Translations under genes and position numbers: made by a program
Notes under the pieces: model-generated
Told to the model about the DNA's origin: nothing
What the model saw: only the letters and a program-made list of their open reading frames with translations
Databases searched by the model: none
Shown here: positions 6,355 through 10,502 of the stretch, in pieces
Position numbering within the stretch: position 1 is the first letter of the stretch
Layout of the letters: each line of letters starts with the position of its first letter
Source: Candidatus Zixiibacteriota bacterium
GTDB lineage: Bacteria; Zixibacteria; MSB-5A5; SM1-73
Assembly: GCA_022866585.1 (NCBI GenBank)
Contig: JALHUP010000004.1
Location: 1-10,502 of the forward strand
Reading direction: 5' to 3'
DNA: 10,502 bases

Positions 6355-7599
6355 TTAAAGCCCGTACTTTGCAACTATCTCATTCTTTTTCTTCCCCAAT
6401 ATATCGTATTTCTTACCGATTTTAGTGAAGGCGGCGATAGCTTTATCCAAATGCTCGATCTCGTGGTCTGCCGAGATTTGCACCCGTATGCGGGCTTGTC
6501 CCCGGGCTACCACCGGATAGAAAAATCCGATAACGAATATCCCCTCATAATAAAGATCTCTGGCGAAATCCTGAGCTAATTTGGCATTATAAAGCATGAT
6601 GGGAACAATGGGATGAATACCTTCTTTGATATCAAAACCTGCCTCGGTCATCTTTTTTCTGAAATACAAAGTATTTTTTTCGAGCTTATCTCTTCTTTCC
6701 GTGGTTTTTGAGATGAGGTCTAAAACCTTGAGGGCGGCGAAAACGATTACCGGCGCCACAGTGTTTGAGAAAAGATATGGTCTGCCACGCTGTCGTAAAA
6801 GCTCGACAACTTCCTTTCGACCACTTACACATCCTCCCGAAGCTCCTCCCAGAGCCTTGCCTAAAGTGGTGGTTATGATATCGACCTTGCCCATTACGCC
6901 ACACAGCTCATGCGTTCCCCTCCCTGTTTTTCCAATGAATCCGGTGGCATGAGAGTCATCCACCAAAACCATGGCATCGTATTTCTCTGCCAAAACACAG
7001 ATTTCATCCAACTTGGCTATGTCTCCATCCATGGAAAAAACACCATCAGTGGCGATCATTCGAAAGCGGGCATTCTTGGCTTCTTGAAGTTTCTCCTCCA
7101 GGTGAGCCATATCCGAATGTTTATAGTTATATTGCTGAGCGTTACAGAGTTTCATCCCATCCACGATGGAAGCGTGAACCAATCTATCAGCGATGATGGC
7201 ATCTTCTTTGCCCAAGAGCACCTCAAAAACTGCGGCGTTGGCATCCATACAGGAAGGGAAAAGAATGGTATCCTCCGTGCCCAGAAATTCGGTCAATTTT
7301 TTCTCCAACTGTTTATGTATATCCTGGGTGCCACAGATAAACCTGACTGACGACATTCCATAACCCCGCTCATCCAGCCCTTTTCGGGCCGATTCCATAA
7401 CCTCAGGATGACTGGAAAGTCCCAAATAATTATTGGCGCAGAAATTAATGACCTCCTGAAGAGGCGCTCCTTCAGGATACTCCACCTTTACATCCGCACC
7501 CTGAGGAGTATGGATATACCGTTCCTCCTTATACAGCCCTCCCTCTTTGATATTTTTTAATTCATTTTGTAAAAATTCTTTGACTTTACCATAAGCCAT
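6355..7599 (-). CDS. kbl: 2-amino-3-ketobutyrate CoA ligase (glycine C-acetyltransferase)
   Basis: A 414-aa PLP enzyme of the alpha-oxoamine synthase family. It cleaves 2-amino-3-oxobutyrate with CoA to glycine and acetyl-CoA in threonine breakdown, and is reversible. It follows E. coli Kbl closely over its length: 'NNYLGLSSHPE' (56-66), 'SVRFICGTQD' (84-93), 'ATDGVFSMDGDIA' (183-195), 'VDDSHATGF' (213-221), and the PLP lysine Lys248 in 'TTLGKALGGASGG'. His142 is positioned to stack on PLP. It is about 16 residues longer than the E. coli enzyme at the lysine-rich C-terminus. The start is secure: AGGAGGT ends four bases before the ATG at 7599. No threonine dehydrogenase partner is visible. The upstream acyl carrier protein gene raises the possibility of an acyl-ACP substrate, but the sequence itself reads as ordinary Kbl rather than BioF or serine palmitoyltransferase. 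Confidence 0.95.
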   Translation of the reverse strand: MAYGKVKEFLQNELKNIKEGGLYKEERYIHTPQGADVKVEYPEGAPLQEVINFCANNYLGLSSHPEVMESARKGLDERGYGMSSVRFICGTQDIHKQLEKKLTEFLGTEDTILFPSCMDANAAVFEVLLGKEDAIIADRLVHASIVDGMKLCNAQQYNYKHSDMAHLEEKLQEAKNARFRMIATDGVFSMDGDIAKLDEICVLAEKYDAMVLVDDSHATGFIGKTGRGTHELCGVMGKVDIITTTLGKALGGASGGCVSGRKEVVELLRQRGRPYLFSNTVAPVIVFAALKVLDLISKTTERRDKLEKNTLYFRKKMTEAGFDIKEGIHPIVPIMLYNAKLAQDFARDLYYEGIFVIGFFYPVVARGQARIRVQISADHEIEHLDKAIAAFTKIGKKYDILGKKKNEIVAKYGL

Positions 7600-7603
7600 A
7601 ATT

Positions 7604-7610
7604 ACCTCCT
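7604..7610 (-). promoter_or_regulatory. Strong ribosome binding site of kbl
   Basis: On the minus strand AGGAGGT lies four bases before the kbl ATG. It is the strongest Shine-Dalgarno match in the window and suggests high translation of kbl. Confidence 0.8.
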
Positions 7611-7738
7611 AATAATTTTTTACTCAAAAGGAGCGGTATTCCCAACGAGCCTCAATTATCCCCTGAAGTCGAGAATAATCCCTCCAGACAACTCCTGCCG
7701 GTCACCAAAACAAACAGTGAGAGGCTATCTCTCCGTGA

Positions 7739-7757
7739 CGAAGCCATGAAGGCTTCG
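7739..7757. repeat. Perfect 7-bp hairpin after the acyl carrier protein gene
   Basis: Arms 7739-7745 and 7751-7757 (cgaagcc/ggcttcg) pair perfectly around loop atgaa. It lies 19 bases beyond the acyl carrier protein stop on the minus strand. No T-run follows on that strand, so it is not a standard intrinsic terminator. The 176-bp gap before kbl has no other clear element. Confidence 0.65.
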
Positions 7758-7775
7758 CTACGCGCTAAAGATATT

Positions 7776-8012
7776 TCATTTTTTGAATTCGTTTATGGTT
7801 TCGATAATTTTGTTTATCGTCTCAAAATTATCCACTGTTCCTTTCTCATCCGGAATTTTTACCCCAAATTTCTTATCTATGAATGCGACCAAAGAGACTA
7901 TGGAAAGCGAATCGATCAATCCTGACGATATTAAGAGAGTAGTCTCATCGATCTCTTGGTCCGGATCTTCCACAAATTCCTTCATTATGTATGCAATCAA
8001 TTCTTCTTTCAT
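7776..8012 (-). CDS. Acyl carrier protein (phosphopantetheine-binding)
   Basis: A 78-aa single-domain carrier protein. The phosphopantetheine attachment serine is Ser35 in 'GLIDSLSIVSL', followed by 'FIDKKFGVKIPDE' and 'FETINKIIETI', the usual helix II to helix IV layout. After the DSL the sequence is SIVSL rather than the DxVE of fatty-acid AcpP, and helix II is less acidic. This suggests a specialised carrier, not the housekeeping one. An AAGGAGA site (8019-8025) lies six bases before the ATG at 8012. It sits between an acyl-CoA ligase-type gene and kbl on the same strand, with gaps of 240 and 176 bp. Its acyl group and partners are unknown; loading by the ligase or use by the Kbl-like enzyme is inference from position. 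Confidence 0.9.
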   Translation of the reverse strand: MKEELIAYIMKEFVEDPDQEIDETTLLISSGLIDSLSIVSLVAFIDKKFGVKIPDEKGTVDNFETINKIIETINEFKK

Positions 8013-8076
8013 TTAACTTCTCCTTTTAGAATTCTTAAATAATATGCTGATACAAATGCACTAATCCCTCTTACGT

Positions 8077-8150
8077 TGTCATTGCGAGCGATAGCGAAGC
8101 AATCTCTGAGTCTTGGGATTGCTTCGTCGCTTTTGCTCCTCGTAATGACA
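8077..8150. repeat. Large intergenic palindromic repeat (gtcattgcgag type)
   Basis: The outer arms 8077-8088 and 8139-8150 (tgtcattgcgag/ctcgtaatgaca) pair over twelve positions with one G-T. The inner arms 8095-8104 and 8117-8126 (cgaagcaatc/gattgcttcg) pair perfectly. This 'GTCATTGCGAG...GAAGCAATC' type is a familiar dispersed spacer palindrome in many bacterial genomes. It lies between acs and the acyl carrier gene, where it could also form a stable RNA structure. Confidence 0.85.
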
Positions 8151-8183
8151 CTTTATTTAATGCGTTTGCCTTAGTAACGAGCC

Positions 8184-8213
8184 TCGAGCATCGAAAGACG
8201 AATCTCGATACGA
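8184..8213. repeat. Second palindrome downstream of acs, stable on the minus-strand RNA
   Basis: Arms 8189-8196 and 8203-8210 pair over eight positions only when transcribed from the minus strand, since two of the pairs are G-U there and mismatches on the plus strand. A two-base bulge (8187-8188) is followed by three more pairs (8184-8186 with 8211-8213). The loop is six bases. It lies about 40 bases after the acs stop and next to the larger palindrome at 8077-8150. Confidence 0.5.
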
Positions 8214-8252
8214 GCTTCGACACCGACAAACTAGCTTCAAAAAAATCTGTTC

Positions 8253-9956
8253 TTAATCACTCTCCAATGTCGAAATATCGCCTACCGGTTCTCCTCTCTC
8301 CTGGGCACGCAAGACCCTTCTCATGATTTTGCCGCTTCGGGTCTTGGGCAAAGAGTCAACGAATTCGATCTCCTGAGGCATAGCGATGGAGGATAACTTC
8401 TTACGAATGAAGTTCATGATGTCAAGCTCTAAATCAGCATTTGGCTCAAACCCAGGTTTTAAAGCCACAAAAACTTTGACTACCTCCATGTTTATCGGAT
8501 TCGGTTTTCCTATGGCGGCAGATTCTGCCACAGCTTGATGTTCTAAAAGTGCAGATTCTATCTCAAAGGGACCGACCAAGTGTCCGGCGGTGTTGATCAC
8601 GTCGTCATCCCGCCCCATGAACCAGAAATATCCATCTTGGTCAATGCTTGCTCTGTCGCCAGTTATATACCATCCGTTCTTGAACTTGCTCTGGTAGCCG
8701 GTGGGATTATTCCAGTAAGTTCTGATTATCGAGGGCCAAGGCGGTTTTAAAGCTAAAAGCCCAGGTTTATCTTTCTCTGTGATAGGTTCGAATTCGTGGC
8801 TCAGAACTCCTGCGGTTACGCCGGGAAAGGGCTTGCCCATCGATCCCGGTTTGATTTCCATTCCGGGATAATTGGAAATCAAAATACATCCAGTCTCTGT
8901 CTGCCACCAGGTGTCATGAAAGGGCAAACCATAGACCTCCTTTGACCAGACCACAGCTTCAGGATTTAGTGGCTCACCCACAGAGCATAGATGCCGTAAG
9001 GATGAAAGATCGTATTTCTTAACGATCTCCTTACCCGCTTTCATCAACATCCGAATAGCGGTAGGGGCGGAATACCAGACTGTTATCTTATGCTTCTGGA
9101 TCAGTTCATACCATTTCTCCGGAACAAAACCCCCATCCAGCACCACTTGGGTTATGCCCAAACTCCAAGGACCAATGATGCCATAAGATGTCCCCGTAAC
9201 CCATCCCGGATCCGCGGTGCACCAGTAAATATCATCCGGTCTTAAGTCCAGAACCCATTTAGTGGTCAAATATTGAGAAAAAATGGAGGAATGAACGTGC
9301 AGTGCTCCTTTGGGCTGTCCTGTCGTTCCGGAGGTGTAGTGAAGCACTGAGGGCGTCTCCCCGGTCGAAGGAAAAATTTTAAATGATTCGATCCTCTCTG
9401 CTTTGTTAAATGAAAATGCCCTCTCCCGCTCTTTTACAGGAATTCCCTCATCTTCTGACATCACCACAATGTGTCTTAAGTCTGGGAGTTTATCCTTGAT
9501 CTTTCTTATTCGGGGCAAGAGCTTTCTCGTGGTCAAAACAGCCGAGGCTTTACAGTCCTTGAGTCTGGTGTAAAGCGAATCCTCTCCGAAAGCGGAAAAA
9601 AGGGGGACCACAATTCCTCCCATTTTCAAAATTCCTAAGAAGGAAAAATAGAGTTCGGGAATTTTGTCCATGAAGATGACGATGCGCTCTCCGCTTTTCA
9701 GTTCCAGCTTTTGGCTTAAGAGATGGGCAAATGAATTTGAGTGTATTTTTAAATCCTCGAAGGTGTATCTTCTTACCTCACCTGAGAAACTCTCCCAGAT
9801 CAAGGCTTCTTTATTCCCCAGACCTAATTCGCAGTTTCTGTCTGAACAGAAGTAGCTGATATTGATGGGAGCGCCTTCCACATACGAAAGTTCCTTTTTG
9901 GCAATAGACCAATCAAAATTTTTACATCTTTCTTCATAAGAACCGATGTTGCTCAT
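8253..9956 (-). CDS. acsA: Acetyl-CoA synthetase, short AcsA form (AMP-forming)
   Basis: A 567-aa member of the ANL adenylating family that would make acetyl-CoA from acetate, ATP and CoA through acetyl-AMP. Its length fits the about 570-aa B. subtilis AcsA form rather than the about 650-aa enterobacterial Acs. Motifs: phosphate loop 'YTSGTTGQPKG' (207-217); 'DTWWQTETG' (348-356), where Trp351 is the residue that in Acs limits the pocket to acetate; 'YITGD' (430-434); 'GRDDDVINTAGHLVG' (448-462); and the catalytic lysine Lys543 in 'TRSGKIMRR', the known acetylation site in Acs enzymes. The ending 'GDISTLE' is also AcsA-like. The ATG at 9956 has AAGGAG about nine bases upstream. A slightly larger acyl substrate such as propionate cannot be excluded. 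It precedes a carrier protein gene by 240 bp. Confidence 0.92.
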   Translation of the reverse strand: MSNIGSYEERCKNFDWSIAKKELSYVEGAPINISYFCSDRNCELGLGNKEALIWESFSGEVRRYTFEDLKIHSNSFAHLLSQKLELKSGERIVIFMDKIPELYFSFLGILKMGGIVVPLFSAFGEDSLYTRLKDCKASAVLTTRKLLPRIRKIKDKLPDLRHIVVMSEDEGIPVKERERAFSFNKAERIESFKIFPSTGETPSVLHYTSGTTGQPKGALHVHSSIFSQYLTTKWVLDLRPDDIYWCTADPGWVTGTSYGIIGPWSLGITQVVLDGGFVPEKWYELIQKHKITVWYSAPTAIRMLMKAGKEIVKKYDLSSLRHLCSVGEPLNPEAVVWSKEVYGLPFHDTWWQTETGCILISNYPGMEIKPGSMGKPFPGVTAGVLSHEFEPITEKDKPGLLALKPPWPSIIRTYWNNPTGYQSKFKNGWYITGDRASIDQDGYFWFMGRDDDVINTAGHLVGPFEIESALLEHQAVAESAAIGKPNPINMEVVKVFVALKPGFEPNADLELDIMNFIRKKLSSIAMPQEIEFVDSLPKTRSGKIMRRVLRAQERGEPVGDISTLESD

Positions 9957-10021
9957 TTCAAACCACTCCTTAGTCCCTAAATTTTACTTTTTAGATTTTG
10001 CAAAGTTTTTCACCAATCTGC

Positions 10022-10276
10022 TCAACGATAGACTTCTTTACGATGAGCGACGGAGGTTATCTCAACTTTTTTCTCTTTTTCATTGATCCAATAGAGGATT
10101 CTGTAATCACCAACTCTTATCCTATATCCTTCTCGACTCTGAAGTTCTTTTGTCCCAAAAAGTCGAGGGTTTTCTTTGAGTGAGAGAAGCTGTTTTATTA
10201 CTCTGTTGTGGACTTTTGTAGGTAAACGTTTCAACTCTTTCTCTGCTGACCTCTTTAAGTAAACTACATAAGGCAT
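10022..10276 (-). CDS. RelE/ParE-superfamily toxin
   Basis: An 84-aa toxin of a type II toxin-antitoxin pair, expected to cleave ribosome-bound mRNA or, in ParE-like members, poison gyrase. The fold signature is clear: N-terminal 'VVYLKRSAEKELKRLP' helix region and the C-terminal strands 'GYRIRVGDYRILYWI' (50-64) and 'VEITSVAHRKEVYR' (71-84). Basic and polar residues that form RelE active sites are present: Arg52, Arg54, Arg59, His78, Arg79 and Tyr83. Its ATG at 10276 overlaps the antitoxin stop by one base (TAATG), with a GAGGGGG site just upstream, so the two are translationally coupled. The sequence is complete with no visible defect. It ends 65 bp before acs, with no evident functional link. 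Confidence 0.92.
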   Translation of the reverse strand: MPYVVYLKRSAEKELKRLPTKVHNRVIKQLLSLKENPRLFGTKELQSREGYRIRVGDYRILYWINEKEKKVEITSVAHRKEVYR

Positions 10277-10485
10277 TAATTCCCCCTCTTCTTCCTTTCA
10301 GCTAAATACTCTTCTAAAGGACGAGAGGGTTCCTCACGACGTTGCCTCAGGATGGCTATATCAATTAAGTCTTCCATAAATTCTTTATCCTTGAGCAATC
10401 TTTCAATAACGGATTGTTTTTCCTTTTTTGGAAGGCCTCTAAAAGCCATCCAAAATACCTCTGCCTTTGCCTGACTTACGCTCAT
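10276..10485 (-). CDS. Antitoxin of the RelE-type pair
   Basis: A 69-aa, highly charged, helix-rich small protein immediately upstream of the toxin. It contains 'AEVFWMAFRGLPKKEKQSVIERLL', 'DLIDIAILRQRREEPSRPLEEYLAE' in pieces, typical of a family of small antitoxins paired with RelE-type toxins; the C-terminal segment probably wraps the toxin. No ribbon-helix-helix or helix-turn-helix DNA-binding motif is obvious, so autoregulation is not shown. A GGAG site lies six bases before the ATG at 10485. The promoter lies beyond the window. Assignment rests on size, gene order and the one-base overlap with a clear toxin. Confidence 0.82.
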   Translation of the reverse strand: MSVSQAKAEVFWMAFRGLPKKEKQSVIERLLKDKEFMEDLIDIAILRQRREEPSRPLEEYLAERKKRGN

Positions 10486-10502
10486 TTCAATCTCCTTACA
10501 TA

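Noticed and set aside
6910..7350. 146-codon open frame on the plus strand
   Set aside because: It lies wholly antisense to kbl, whose protein is a full family match. The plus-strand translation has no recognisable domain and is a shadow of codon bias.
7644..8185. Shared ten-base word aacgagcctc at 7644-7653 and 8176-8185
   Set aside because: The flanks do not align between the two sites, so it is too short to call a repeat family.
6355..9956. Sphingolipid-type serine palmitoyltransferase operon
   Set aside because: The gene order resembles one, but the enzyme matches Kbl motif by motif, and no ceramide-synthesis genes are visible.

Overview
All ten recognisable genes in this window lie on the minus strand, so transcription runs from the right end to the left. 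One secreted protein ends in a Por/FlgD-type C-terminal sorting domain, with a 'NYPNPFN' start and a 'SGIYFYRI...KKMLLLK' end. That tail, the moderate base composition, the loosely spaced genes and the many palindromic spacer repeats point to an uncultured bacterium of the FCB-like candidate phyla (Zixibacteria, WOR-3/Stahlbacteria, KSB1 or similar). This placement is inferred from style, not from a marker gene.

In transcription order: (1) a RelE-type toxin-antitoxin pair at the right edge (10485-10022), whose genes overlap by one base. (2) A short-form acetyl-CoA synthetase (9956-8253), a stand-alone acyl carrier protein (8012-7776) and 2-amino-3-ketobutyrate CoA ligase/glycine C-acetyltransferase (7599-6355). 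These form a set around acetyl/acyl activation and glycine or threonine metabolism. (3) A dismantled cobalamin-dependent methionine synthase: a corrinoid-binding protein (6219-5575), a homocysteine-binding methyltransferase module (5521-4634) and a stand-alone AdoMet-dependent reactivation domain (4363-3719). The methyltetrahydrofolate (pterin) module is not in the window. (4) A secreted M28 zinc metallopeptidase with a sorting tail (3463-1859). (5) A FetA/FetB-type ABC transporter: the ATPase (1680-922) behind a good sigma-70-like promoter, then a permease (709 to the left edge, truncated).

The kbl and methionine-synthase genes plausibly share one-carbon and glycine metabolism: threonine or glycine catabolism feeds one-carbon units, and the corrinoid system passes methyl groups to homocysteine. 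This is inferred from gene order; most gaps are over 100 bp, so a single operon is not shown.

No gap exceeds 300 bases. Several gaps carry inverted repeats of different families, and one similar palindrome lies in frame inside the fetA coding sequence. I saw no tRNA, rRNA, CRISPR array, insertion sequence or recognisable riboswitch. I did not find a clearly new multi-gene system. The points most worth following are the split methionine synthase, the acyl carrier protein between acs and kbl, and the palindromes.
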